Notes under the pieces: generated by a model
What the model saw: the letters and a program-made list of their open reading frames with translations, nothing else
The model's database searches: none
What the model was told of the DNA's origin: nothing
Position numbers and translations under genes: made by a program
DNA from: Trematomus loennbergii
Taxonomy: Eukaryota > Chordata > Actinopteri > Perciformes > Nototheniidae
DNA length: 64,000 nucleotides
Assembly (NCBI GenBank): GCA_012861695.1
Contig: JAAOOA010000093.1
Location: 674,001 to 738,000, forward strand
Reading direction: 5' to 3'
In this document: in pieces, positions 33,480 through 44,706 of the stretch
How the letters are laid out: each line of letters starts with the position of its first letter
Numbering within the stretch: the first letter of the stretch is position 1

Positions 33480-34490
33480 TCTGGTGTGCTCTTTTTCACT
33501 GAGCGTACACACTCTCTAGCGGAGCTGTGTTTATAGTCTCAGTGGGTGCTGGAGGTCAAGATGTAGGACCAACCAAAGCATACATTCTGTAGGTGCAGAA
33601 CAGAGGCAGAGCTGAAGCTTCATCAGCTGTTGGGTCCTTACGCCGGGCTGGAGCTCTGGGCTGGAACAGAACAACACATTGATTTACCAAAGTTTGTTTG
33701 TATAATATTGTATTTTCATGTGTCATATATTCCTCAAATACAATACAATTCCATATTATTGACTACAAAAGGGATAATGGTGTTTAACAAAAATGTAAGA
33801 TTCATTTGTATTTTCAGTTAAAAGGCATCACATTTTAGATGTTATTAATCAAAAGCAGAGTAAGGCCAAATAAGCACACAAAAAACACATACAGTACTTT
33901 GCATTTAGAGAAAGACACGGGGAATCAAGGTTTCCCTCTTCCGTTCATTTGTTCTGAGACAAATAATTAAAATGTCTGGTTCTCTGTACGTTAATGTGTT
34001 TAACTTAATAACATATTAACTAACACACAACTATCACACGGTTTGAAATCAAATGTATCTCAAGTGCAGCTTTCCGGTGAAAGTCTTCTGCTCTCAGTAT
34101 GTGTTGTGTAAAAAAATGCAGAAGTGCAAACCACTCGGCTCAGTAGGAAGTCACATACACTGTAGCTTTGGTTAACGGCTGTGTGACAAAAATAGAAAAG
34201 CAAAGTTCTGATCATGAATGTGATATGCATGAAAGAAACCTTTGGTAAAAGTCACTGTGTCTGCATTATGTTTATGACGCCAGCATGGTATTAAGAGTTT
34301 TAAAAACATGACACCTTTTGCGTTTTAGAAGAAGGAGCATCGTTCCATCAGTGCATCAACTTATGGGAAAACTATATTTAAAAAAAACAAAAACGTATAC
34401 AAGCAAACAACAAATACACATCACTAAGAAACATAGTAATTATTGCCAGACAGAAACCTCAGCAGCAGGTTTGGACAGAAGCATCGCGGT
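33480..34490. other. No gene; homologous to the region upstream of copy D
   Basis: The part 33,960-34,330 matches about 40,340-40,690 (shared GTATGT, ATGCAGAAGT and GATATGCATGAAAGAAA blocks), so it belongs to the cluster duplications. No coding exon is recognised here. Confidence 0.5.
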
Positions 34491-34493
34491 GCA

Positions 34494-34598
34494 TCAGGTT
34501 AGTCTGACCCAAAGCTTTAAAAGAGCAAGCAGCACAACCAGAAATGTGAGCAGCAGGACCTGGAACTGCAGGCAGACGGTGGTGTAGAAAGGAGTCAT
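34494..34598 (-). CDS. Possible transmembrane-tail exon or mini-ORF, 34 aa
   Basis: The minus-strand frame MTPFYTTVCLQFQVLLLTFL continues with VVLLALLKLWVRLT and a stop. It is one strong hydrophobic helix with a short basic tail, as in the last exon of a type I receptor. It lies about 600 bp beyond the recognised TM exon of copy C on the same strand. The stretch CCGTCTGCCTGCAG inside it could also be a splice acceptor in another frame. It may be an alternative 3' exon of copy C or a relic of another copy. Confidence 0.25.
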   Translation of the reverse strand: MTPFYTTVCLQFQVLLLTFLVVLLALLKLWVRLT

Positions 34599-35198
34599 GG
34601 ATAAAATACAGTAATATATATGCAGATACTGTGTGCATAGTGCATAGTGATTAGTGTGCATAGTAGGCAATATAACTGTCTGAGGCTCCAGTTATGGATT
34701 TAGCTTGTTCCTCATATTCAGTCCAAGTCTGTTTAAATTGTTCAAAATCAAAGATTCAGTCACATTTTTTAGTGAAAAGTCAAAGAAACCTTGTCTCTTA
34801 CCTGAGCAGTATCATAAACCGTATTCTCGATAATCACTCTTTTGCCTGCAGGTCAGTCAAAAACAAATATTTGTGGATTTGTATTAATTTACATTTCATT
34901 TTGAGAGCTTCACCTTTAAAGCTTATTATCTTCATAACATTTACATTACTTGAGCTGCATCTGAATTGAGTCCAGATTTTGGTTGTGTCTAAATTATCTA
35001 TTTCAAACAGCTGAACACTTTAAAGCCTCTGTGTATAGAATATTATAAAGAGTATGTTTCTGTTTGAGAGGTTTCAGACATGTTTTATGTGATTGCTCAA
35101 TTAGACAATGGGGATGTGTAGGGGGAAGATGATGAACTTGAATAAAACACTTAATTCCCACAGGAAACAAACATGTTAAAATGCACACTGAGACTTAC

Positions 35199-37598
35199 TT
35201 GTTCTTCTCTTTCGAAGACACCAAAGTACTACACCAATGATGGCGAGAATGAGAATTGTGAAGAATACTCCCAAAATGATGGAAACAGAGTCTGGTGGGT
35301 CGGGAACTGTAAATAAAAACATAAGCCACATTATAATGCTTGGTTAAATTCATAAACTGTTAGATTTTATTATAAAAAATGTTAAAATCATTTAATTTGT
35401 TTGCTTTAACCCTAATATGTTAAACCAAACAGTCATTCAGTTCAATGTGAAACTACCAACCTTCCAAAGGTCACTGAATAAGAAAATGTAAACACCACCT
35501 GGCTCTTGTTTAATCAAAGCAACGCTGGTAGATGATGACATCTGGTTCTGATAGTCAAATGACTGGAGCAGAAACTTCCCCAATTTCACAGAATAATTCC
35601 AAGTTTAGTTTCATAAACTACAAAATACTTTGTAACACTTCATTATAGTTGAAAGATAACTCTCATAATTTTACTTTTTTTATACAGGTTTAACTGAAAC
35701 GTCCATTAAGAAAAACAAGCTTTTAATTTGGTTTTATGAACTCTTCTAGTTTTCTTGTCCTGTCTGAAAAACACTGCTCACAGCAGCGGACACTAAAAGA
35801 GGTCGTGTTGAGAAGAGGACAAACACAGTTAGCAATATTTGCACTGCAGATGTTTTGGTTCAATGAGTTAAAAAAAACCTGGGTTTTACAATATTTATAA
35901 CAAACGGTATTTGTAACACTTTGGAATAAAATGTATTTTATTTAAAGACATATAAAAGTGTTTTGATTTTTTTTTAAAACCTTGTTTGCTCTGATGTTCT
36001 GACTCCAAACTGTGTGTTATTATCAGGAAGTAGTTTCTCTTTCAGTCTTACCAAAATGTTTGGGGCAGACATCTTTGATTATTTTGATGGTGTTGGTCCA
36101 GCTGACATGGTTGCTATGGTTACAGATGATCGAGCCACTTGATTGGTGGACCTGGAGAAAAGTATCAGGGATCCCCTCTGACCGCTCTCCTCCCTCCTGA
36201 CTGCAGGTTTGGTTGTCACATGTGAAAGTGCTGTTGATGTGAGAGTCCTGTGAGCTGCAGGTCACAGTGAAGCTACAGGAGGAACAGTTTCTGGAGACAG
36301 AGCTCACTGTGAGGAGAGGGAGAGACGCTCGATCTGAGGAGGGAAGAAGCAGGTGAAGAGTTTTAGAAACAAGACCACAGAAACTCTATCAGTGTTTGAG
36401 AGGTTAACAAACCTACCTTGAACTTTCACGTTATATTCTGCTACATTTTCTGTTTCATCCCTTTCCAACACAGCAGAGTAAACTCCACTGTCTGCCTCTT
36501 GGAGATTCTTCAATTTCACAGAGTAATTGTTCTCAGGAAACTCAATCCTTCCAGCATAATTAGCAAAGACTTTTTTGGTATTAGAACTGAATCTCACTAT
36601 GTTACTTTTATTACATTTCCAGGAAAATAAATCGGATTCCCCAAGAACAACAGCTTTGCTGACATTCAGAAGCACATCCTCTCCCTTCAGCACAAACACA
36701 GGAGTCCCAGCACTGATCCCTGTAAAACAGTAGACACTTCATACAGTAAATATCACATACAATATATGTTTATTGGTTCAAAACTGAATATTTCTCTATT
36801 CCTACTATATGTAATTATAAAATGCCTTCATCTTAAGTATAAACAAAGCTGCTTAGAGGCGTTTATCAGGTGAAATTCAAATCTGACTTTTAGTATTTAT
36901 GTTTCTTTTTCATATGACAAATTGTTTCCATTTTGTCTCGTATGAAAATCAGGGGACTTTCTTACACCTTGCTTATTTTCTATTTATTTGTAAAAGAATT
37001 GTTGTAAGTAAAAATTATAATTTCCCTCTCATGCTCTCTATATCCAATGATCGCAACACATGGTACTCAAAATCAGCCAAGAGTACATATATTTCCACTT
37101 GCTCGTTAAAGCTGCCACTTTTGATCCTGAAACTGTCAGAAATGGATTCAGCGTCCTCAATAACTGCCAAGCCACTCCAAGAATTTCCAAATCGGCCAAG
37201 AGTTTTTTTAGCTATTGTTTATATAGTACATTTATTTTAATTAACGCAATTTATTCTAATTGTGCAAATTGCCAAAATATGCAAGTTTTAATCCAGCAGT
37301 TTCTCTGTGCTGGGGACTACACATTTCAATACAACTTTGATGGACTCAACATTTCCGGGTTCACTATGCTGCAACGACACTATAAATATAAAATATGTAA
37401 ACTGTTACTTGAAAGGACTGAAAAGTGCGTACCGCCACACAAAAGTGTTTAAAAAAGCATTACGTTTCTAATCTTATATTCTTTAAGTAGTACAGTACAA
37501 CAACTTTGACTGTGAAAACAAAAAAAAAAGTGCTTACCTTGTGATTCACATAAATAAAGCTCATAAACGACAAAGAGAACTGAAACAAACGACTTCAT
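35199..37598 (-). CDS. SLAM/CD2-family (CD48/CD244-like) receptor, copy C, all recognised exons open
   Basis: Minus-strand exons: signal peptide at 37,598-37,538 (MKSFVSVLFVVYELYLCESQ); Ig V-like at 36,719-36,417 with FSWKCNKSNIVRF, YAGRIEFPENNYSV and ADSGVYSAV; Ig C2-like at 36,333-36,052 with CSFTVTCSSQDSHINSTFTC and ICNHSNHVSW; and a TM exon at 35,306-35,199 (SVSIILGVFFTILILAIIGV then VLWCLRKRRT). All junctions are GT/AG, phase 1, and nothing interrupts the frame. The TM exon differs from that of A and B and ends in a donor (ACAAGTAAGT), so cytoplasmic exons should follow toward lower coordinates; I could not identify them surely. This fits a teleost SLAM-family receptor acting at the leukocyte surface. 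A second signal exon at 40,176-40,116 could serve as an alternative start. Confidence 0.8.
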
Positions 37599-37679
37599 TC
37601 TGCAAATGTGTTGTATTCGGAAGTGTCACAGCATCTTGTCAGTTTCCTGTCAACAAAGCTTCGTTGCTCATGTCGGGTA

Positions 37680-37890
37680 GTGTTGGCACAATGGGCTGAG
37701 CGTTGATCATCAGATCAAGGGGCGTTGGTGAACACCAGTTTGAACCCTCCTCAGCTGCCACTGCGTCACGCCATTTTGTCCTTGGGCAAGACACTTCACC
37801 CTAATTTGCTCCTGTGGTTATTTTCCACAGTAATAACTGTTACATGTCTAATATGTGTAACATGTTGTGTAAAGCGCTTTGAGCAAATAA
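37680..37890. mobile_element. SINE-like repeat upstream of copy C
   Basis: This is the reverse-orientation counterpart of 26,853-27,020, with GTCCTTGGGCAAGACACTTC and GGGGCGTTGGTGAACACCAG. It ends with an AAATAAAATGAATTATTATT tail, a short tandem tail as in retroposed SINEs. Confidence 0.55.
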
Positions 37891-38567
37891 AATGAATTAT
37901 TATTATTAGGGTCTGAGACCTAGGTCGGCGAAGACCCTATTGAAATCGGTCGCGCAGCGACCGATAAACCTTTGACCCCCGCAACATATGTGAAAACTCA
38001 CCAAATTTTGCACGCGCGTCAGAAGTGGTGCAACTTGCGATATGTAATTGGTTCCGGAACTTTGCGTAAAAAATTGCATAGGCCACGCCCACTTCCGTTT
38101 TTAACGTAAACTCCCCCCACTTTAACTTTCACATAAACGAACGAAACTCGTTACGCATATCTAGGGTGCGGAGACGAACAAAAAGCTTCTTGGAGGGGTA
38201 TAAAATAACGTACAGGAAGTCGGCCATTTTGAATTTGGCGTCGGAAAAACGCGATTTATCGCGTTTTTCGTCCCCCGCACAAAATCTATCTTCCCAGGGA
38301 CTTTATCCGTACGACTCGAAATTCGTCGGGTAGCGTCTCGAGACATGGGCAATTCAAAGTTATCACAGAATTTTTTTCTTTCGCACGGCGTAGCCGTGAT
38401 TTGGCGCCAAAGTTCGCGTTCGCTTGATGCTAGGCGATCCCTCGCCATGGAACACGATGATGTCATAACACCAACTGACATACTCAGAACGCCACCAAAC
38501 TTCACATGATGGTTAACACTGCGGCCCTGAACAGCTCTACGTCAAATTTGATGTTACTTAATATGGC

Positions 38568-39603
38568 GTTACCATGGCAATGCATCCCTCGCCATAAAAC
38601 ACGGTGTCGCTGTAACTCCAATGGACACGGTCCCATCTTCACTTTTATATCACCGGTCCATGCCTCAACAGCTCTACGTGAAATCTGAGATCTCACCGTA
38701 TGCCGTTTCCATGGCAACGCATCCCTCGCCAAAAACACAATGTTGTCTTATGTCAATGGAAAATGGTCCAAACTGCACCACACTTCAGATGATGGCTAAT
38801 GGTCCGGCCCTCAACAGCTCTACGCCAATTATGGGATGTCATCATATGCCGTTTCCATGGCAACGCATCCCTCGCCAAAAACACAATGATGTCTTAACTC
38901 AATGGAAAAGGTTCCAAACTGCACCAGACTTCAGATGACAGTTAATGGTCTGGCCCTCAACAGCTCTACGCTAATTCTGGGATGTCATCATATGCCGTTT
39001 CCATGGCAACGCATCCCTCGCAATAAAACACGGTGTCGCTGTAACTCCAATGGACACGGTCCCATCGTCCCCCAATCTTCACTTTTATATCACCGCTCCA
39101 TGCCTCAACAGCTCTACGTGAAATCTGAGATTTCACCGTATGCCGTTGCCATGGCGACAGATCCCTCGCCATGAAACACGGTGTTGTCTTAACTCAATGG
39201 AAAATGGTCCAAACTGCACCAGACATCAGATGACAGTTAATGGTCCGGCCCTCAACACCTCAATATGACAATAGTGAGTTTTCCTCAAAAGCTGTTGCCA
39301 TGGCAACGCATCCCTCGCCGTTAAGCACCATATTGCTTTAACTCCTGTGTAAATGGTAAAAAAGTGTTCAAATTTCACATATGTGCTAACCGTCAAGCCC
39401 TCGAGACATATATGTGTCAGTTTTTAGATTTCGTCAAATGTCGTTGCTATGGTAACAAAATGGTCGCCGTGAAACACGGTTTTCTCATAATTCCAGTTAA
39501 CATGCGCCAAACGGCACAAAACTTCAAAGGTTTGATAACGATGCAACCCTCAACACATCTAAGCGTATTATGGGGTGTCATCAAATGCTGTTGCCATGGC
39601 GAT
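38568..39603. promoter_or_regulatory. Array of eight RFX/X-box-like palindromes
   Basis: Matches to GTTNCYATGGNAAC start at 38,568, 38,705, 38,851, 38,997, 39,145, 39,294, 39,443 and 39,590. The copy at 39,294-39,307 is the perfect palindrome GTTGCCATGGCAAC; others differ at one or a few positions (GTTTCCATGGCAAC, GTTGCTATGGTAAC, GTTGCCATGGCGAC). This is the known RFX-factor X-box consensus. Spacing is 137, 146, 146, 148, 149, 149 and 147 bp. Binding is an inference from the motif. Confidence 0.55.
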
Positions 39604-39788
39604 AGATCAGTCGCCATCAAACACAATGTTTATGATACTGCTGTAACTCCCATGTACGTTGTCCGATCGGCCTGAAACTTCCCATGTTTGCCAACGGCCG
39701 AGTCCAGAAAACTCCTGCGTGACACGTCGACGTGCGGACAACAGCCTGCGGAGCGTCGAAGACCCGCTCAACGCTGCTTGCAGCTTTA

Positions 39789-39789
39789 A

Positions 39790-39831
<42 letters not shown>

Positions 39832-39832
39832 G
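39789..39832. repeat. (ATT)n microsatellite
   Basis: About fourteen ATT units at the end of the element 37,915-39,836, probably its tail. Confidence 0.9.
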
Positions 39833-40115
39833 TCTTTGAAACCAGCATGTATCCATATTCACTTTTAGAGAAACATTTCCTTTACATTACCGACATAACT
39901 GTATATATCAAAATATCTCAATACAATTTTACATTTTATTAGCATCACCATAACATTGAGCAACATTTTTTTTAACACTATTAATTCAAAAATAAAACAA
40001 AAAGGGTATAATCTTACTTACTGTATATTGCTTAAGTAGAGCTACAGTACAACAACATTAACTTTGAAAACAAAAAAAGTTGATCAATAACAGGAATATA
40101 AAATAAAATTATTAC

Positions 40116-40176
40116 CTTGTAATTCACATGAATTCAGTAAGTAAACAACAGTGAAAGGTTTAAAATACGACCTCAT
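40116..40176 (-). CDS. Orphan SLAM-type signal-peptide exon
   Basis: The minus-strand ATG at 40,176 reads MRSYFKPFTVVYLLNSCELQ, and a GT donor follows position 40,116. The exon is 61 nt, the same length and phase as the signal exon of copy C (37,538-37,598), and the flanks of the two are homologous. No Ig exon follows before the exons of copy C, so it could be an alternative first exon of C or what is left of another gene. It is a weak signal peptide, but the frame is open. Confidence 0.5.
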
Positions 40177-40857
40177 TGCGTAAGATGTGTTGTATGGGGA
40201 AGTAATTCTGATCCAAGTTGGCTTGTGTCTTGCTTTTTATTCTATGGCTCTCTGTCCTTACACAAAACTCTAGATGAATAGGAAGTAAGAATAAGACAAA
40301 ATTCAAATAATGTGTGTTGTTAGTTTTTGTTGTTGTTGTTCTGGACTAAAAACTGAAGATTTCTGGTTCTCTTAAAACAGTTATCTGTACGTTTCTGTGT
40401 TTTACTTTTCACACAACTATCACACAGTTTGCAGAAACATGTATCCCAATTGCAGCATTATTGTGAAAGTATTTTGCTCTCAGTATGTATTGAGTAAGAA
40501 AATGCAGAAGTACCAACTGCTTGGCTCAGCAAGTCACATATGGTTAACTTGTAAGTGCCAAGCATAGGAAGCAAAGTTGTGATCAGATGTGATATGCATG
40601 AAAGAAAAATGCAGAATTGTGTTTTAACAGCATTTTATATGTACATTTAGATATTCGATAACATAACACCTTTTGCTTATTTGCTAAATGGAGCACAGTT
40701 TTGTTGTTTGTTTGTTGGTAAGGTGCAAATATAAGTGAAGGTCTTCACATCATGCAAAAGGTTGTGTGGTTTTAAAAGGAAAAAACCCAACTGTGAAAAT
40801 ACTTGGTGGAGCCAAACAGGAAGCACACATTATTGTATGGAATATTCAGAGACTGTC

Positions 40858-41647
40858 ATGTTCATCTTCGTGATTCTGGGGCTGCTGGTCTGCACTGAGG
40901 CACAAGGTAGGATACAAACAAGTCTAATTCAATGTTTTAACATTTATCAGATTTAGCTCAAGTATGTGAGCAGGCTTCTTCAGTTTGAAAAATGTACTCA
41001 GAACAAGTTATTTGAGATGTTTCATCTTAAAACATGTCAGGGGTGGATAACCTTCCTTTGTTTGTATAACCATGAAATGAAGTGCTCACAAACGAAAGAA
41101 GAGGAAGTGATGTCTAAGAATTCCAGAGAAAGGTAACTCAGAGTAAAGTAATTTTATTACAGGAAATATGTCCTGCTTCGTCATGGAAATATAAAAATGT
41201 TAAACAATACTCTGTTTAACAGTTATAATAGTTTTATTGCAAGATTGTAAGATCAAAAAGTGACATGTGGAGTTTTCTCAAGTGAATGTATTTGCAGTCA
41301 AAAAACTGATCGCTTCTTACTGCGTATAACAATTCATCGTTTATCCATAACAACAGTCGGTTATTCAGGGGCAAAATGCAGAAAACAAAGCCTGGTTGTC
41401 AGTGCTTTGCATTAGAAGACAATTATTTTTTGAATAAAACATTTAAAACAGAAAAAGTTTAAAGAAAAAAAAATGTCAGTGAAACTTACATAAAACCAGC
41501 ATACTGAACTTAATGTTAACATGTAGAACAATCTATCTGTGAAATGTAAGAATCTCCAAGAGGCAGACAGTGGATTTTATACTGCTGAAGTAATGAAGCT
41601 TTCAGGAGACGAAACAGAAGCAGCTAAATACAAGTTCACAGTTCAAG
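40858..41647 (+). pseudogene. SLAM/CD2-family receptor, copy D, truncated
   Basis: The signal exon at 40,858-40,906 is intact (MFIFVILGLLVCTEAQ, GT donor). At 41,527-41,647 only the 3' half of an Ig V-like exon remains, reading NLQEADSGFYTAEVMKLSGD to KYKFTVQG with a GT donor. It is joined directly to intron-like sequence without an acceptor. No C2 or TM exon follows. A deletion from intron 1 into exon 2 explains this. The 5' flank is homologous to those of A, B and E. Confidence 0.75.
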
Positions 41648-41659
41648 GTAGTTTGTTAA

Positions 41660-42490
41660 AACCTGTTAAGCCCCAAGCCTGTTTTTCAGGTCTCAGGCTC
41701 AAAAATGACATTTCCAGAACAAAGGACCATAACTACACTTCTAAAAGGGGAACATTTACATATCTTTTTCTCAAAGTAATGATAAACCTGTGAGTTGGAT
41801 GTAGAAAAGTCAGAATCAATATAGATGTTTTTTATTTTAAAGAAAATTCAGATTGAACATAGTAAAGAAATGTAAATTATAGTGTCCGTCCAAACATTAT
41901 TTTTTACTTATAGTGAAAACCACCCTTGGATGATGGGTTAGTAGACTAAAAGCTTTAGGAATCCAAAGTATAACATATAATAAGTACCCTGTATCAAGAT
42001 TGATGCAAAACAAGTGACATTTGACCTTTTTAGAGAGGTTTAGAAAAAAAAACTCCACCTCTGGGGTCATTTGGGTGGAAATGGGCGTTTTTCCGTTTCT
42101 CTGGAACCCATTGGTCGATTTTGATGATTGACATCTCTTTTGAACCGTTAGAGCCAATATAATCGAAGGGGAATTTCCACATACACACCAACGTTACCAT
42201 TGAGAAGAGGGGGGCTATGCGCACGCAGTTTGCCTAAAGCGAAACCTATCTTACGCTCTGAAATCTGAAAATGTAAAACTAGGTTTATTGCTAATGGATT
42301 ATCAGAAATCATTTAAAAGTGACACAGACACATTGGATTAACCTATGGATTAACCTTCAGCAACGTTTTTATCGTTTTAATGCCATTGAAGACAACTTTT
42401 GATCAGACACACGACAAAGGTAAGACATATTGCCGAGTTTGCTACCTAATGCCACGTGTTGTGATGTGTGTTTTTGTTTATAATGTTGCG
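41660..42490. other. Unassigned, repeat-like sequence
   Basis: The stretch from TTAAGCCCCAAGCCTG to the next MITE resembles a non-coding interspersed repeat. No inverted ends were found and no gene is seen. Confidence 0.35.
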
Positions 42491-42497
42491 AGTTCAG

Positions 42498-43065
42498 AGG
42501 CCTGTACTACGAAGCCGGATTTTCCTAACCTGGATATGTTTGAGTTAGCCGGTTGGCCCAATCCAAAACATACGCGCTCTCGCTAAGCTGTACTACGACG
42601 CTGGTTATCAAGTGGATCGCTCAAGCCAGCCGTGTCCTATCTAGTTAGGTGCGCTTTCACATGAAAGGGGTGGTATTTGGAGCATTCGACCAATCTCAAA
42701 CACGGACAAGCGTACTGACAGCGCAGCGTCATACTTCCTGAATGAAAAGTGAACTTTAATATTAGTCAAATATGAAGAAGTTAAACTTTAAACATCCATG
42801 ACTTAAACACTTTATCCAGGATAAAAGCCACATAGCTGCACCTGCAAGGTGAATACAGCTGGTAAAAGAAAGAGCGTTTGAATGCGTACATTAACAGGTT
42901 TATGATATTACTTCCCCGTCCAAGACACGAGTGGATCTGACTTTAATTACATTTGACTCGAGTGTTTCGTCAACTTAATGTGTTGCTTAAAATAATACTT
43001 CTGCATAAGTATGTGACACTGTGAGTGTTGCACGGCCAGATACGGCTCAAGAAGCTGACTCAGGT
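42498..43065. mobile_element. Rearranged copy of the long-inverted-arm element
   Basis: 42,498-42,930 matches the left arm 31,799-32,230. It then continues with sequence matching the reverse complement of about 32,895-33,050. The right arm is missing: the element stops at CTGACTCAG and runs directly into SLAM-gene fragment E. Confidence 0.7.
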
Positions 43066-43071
43066 GTGTTT

Positions 43072-43340
43072 TTACAGGAAGAAGACTTGGTGATGAGTTG
43101 TTAGAGCAAAACAGGACACACACTATAAACTGTACATTGTGTATTCAGGCAGGGCAACCGGACAGAGACTGTCATCTTCATCTTCAACAAGGTAGGATAA
43201 AAACACGTCTAATTCAATGTTTTAACATTATCTAATTACAGTAATTGTGTCCTGATTAAAACAGTAAACAGTTTGACTCTTTAAGAGTTTAAAAACGTGG
43301 CATCACTGTGGTCCAAGAGGAGTTTCGTCAAGTACTGTAC
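43072..43340 (+). pseudogene. SLAM-family 5' fragment, copy E
   Basis: The block matches the 5' flank and intron 1 start of copies A and B (AGGAAGAAGACTTGGTGATG, GGGCAACCGGACAGAGACTG, then AGGTAGGATAAAAACACG). The ATG has become ATC and most of the signal-peptide codons are deleted, leaving TCATCTTCAACAAG before the donor. Homology ends near 43,340. It cannot encode a start. Confidence 0.7.
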
Positions 43341-43672
43341 ACCGTCGTGCTTTTAAAGACTTTTTAAGATCTGCAGCAACCCTGAAACACTACTTTGTGT
43401 GCCTATGATTTCTTCAGAGCATCAGTTTACTTTGTTTAATCTATTTTCATTTTTTTCATGTTGCTGCAGATGTCTTAGAAAGGTTGATTATCTTTTTTGT
43501 CATCACTACAATCTTCCTTGCCGCTTTGGTAGAACAAAGTTGTGCTGTTTTTATCTCTTTTTTTAATGAAGAAGTAATTACAGTTTGAGTTTAATGTTAT
43601 TTAAATTGAAAGATGATGTGTTGCTAAGGTTTTATATATTGCCCCAAAGTGAAACGGTCTCAGCTCATGTTT

Positions 43673-44706
43673 AAGGTGCTGTTTACACAGGAACGAAACG
43701 GGTTGTATCCACCACTTTTCTCTTTCGTATAGCCCCCCACTGGTCCGGATCAATGCCAGTAAAGTACCCCCCCCCACCCCCACCCTCCCCCATGGAGCGG
43801 AGCAACGAAACTGAAATTCAGGCCCAATCCCAAACCACGCCCTACACCGTTGTGGAGGGGGAGTGGGTTATCAAGCCATCAAACAGCGAGTCTGCATCGG
43901 TGCTGACTGGAGACCGGTCAGCACGCTGTGTGTGTCCGTCAGGAAACACGCTGTTTACAAACAGTTCCAGCAAACATCCACTGATAAATTGCGATGTTAA
44001 CAACCTCATGATAACCTCATATTTTTTTAACTTAGGATCATACCTGTGTTTAGTCTAGAAAAAGGTAAATGTGTGCATTTTATTATAAAGTTGTGTATAT
44101 TTACAGACTGTTGCAAAAACTAAGAAGCTTATACAAATGAGGTTTAAAACTAAAAGAGCTTTACAAAAAAGTAACCCAATTAAAGATGTTTGGAGTTTTA
44201 TTTGAGTTATTAATTTAAATGTTTTGTCAAAGAGATGCTGATTTGAAACCGTTGTTACATACAGTTACGGCATTTCCTGTTTCTGCTGGAGAGAGGGGAG
44301 TTTGTCCCAAAGCTTGCTGCTGTATTTACTCCCTCCATCTGACAGGAGGAGCCTCGTTGAGCTGCAAGTGTCACTCCACGGAGTTCACTCCGTCATGGAG
44401 GGGGAGTGTGTAGGGGTAGGGTGTAGGGCGTGGTTTGGGATTGGGCCTAAGAAGCAGTTTCGGCGTGCTATGCATGGGGCCCCCTTGAGGGGGTTTCCCG
44501 ACATGTCGTTGCAGTAAATTAAAGGGTGTTTCATGTTGTCGTTGCTGTGGACCTTCTTAATCTACCTTCTTTGGGGGCCCCCTTCTGGTCCAAGCACTTG
44601 CCTGCCTTGCCTGTCGGCAAACGGCGTCCCCTGTATACACACACACATTCAAATTTGGTTAGTTTGCGTATCGTTTTCGTTTGTGTTCCCGTGTAAATGG
44701 GGCCTT
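43673..44706. mobile_element. DNA transposon with AAGGTGCTGTTTACAC termini
   Basis: The left end AAGGTGCTGTTTACACAGGA and the right end GTGTAAATGGGGCCTT are imperfect inverted repeats; CGTTTTCGTTTGTGTTCCCG near the right end mirrors GGAACGAAACGG on the left. No transposase is seen. A second element (43,820-44,448) is nested inside. Confidence 0.6.
43820..44448. mobile_element. Nested MITE with GGCCCAATCCCAAACCACGC ends
   Basis: The ends GGCCCAATCCCAAACCACGC and GCGTGGTTTGGGATTGGGCC are perfect inverted repeats at the edges of the block, and the complementarity continues inward (CCTACACC / GGTGTAGG). No coding region. It interrupts the element 43,673-44,706. Confidence 0.75.

Larger units (their letters stand above)
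37915..39836 (+). mobile_element. Repeat element with eight ~147-bp internal units and (ATT)n tail
   Basis: It starts GGGTCTGAGACCTAGGTC after a short (ATT)n run. It has small hairpins (GGTCTGAGACC; CGGTCGCGCAGCGACCG) and ends TTGCAGCTTTAATATTATT with a long (ATT)n tail. The middle is a tandem array of about 137-149-bp units sharing CAACAGCTCTACG, CCATGGCAACGCATCCCTCG and AACACAATG-type blocks. A tail of simple repeats suggests retroposition, but no coding region is recognised. It lies between the two minus-strand signal exons. Confidence 0.65.

Noticed and set aside
38161..39174. Frames of 78-114 codons through the 147-bp repeat array
   Set aside because: They follow the tandem units on both strands and differ in frame between units, so they are repeat by-products.
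37915..39836. CRISPR-like array because of regular spacing
   Set aside because: The units are about 147 bp with no short repeat/variable spacer structure, and the DNA is from a fish. It is a tandem repeat in an interspersed element.
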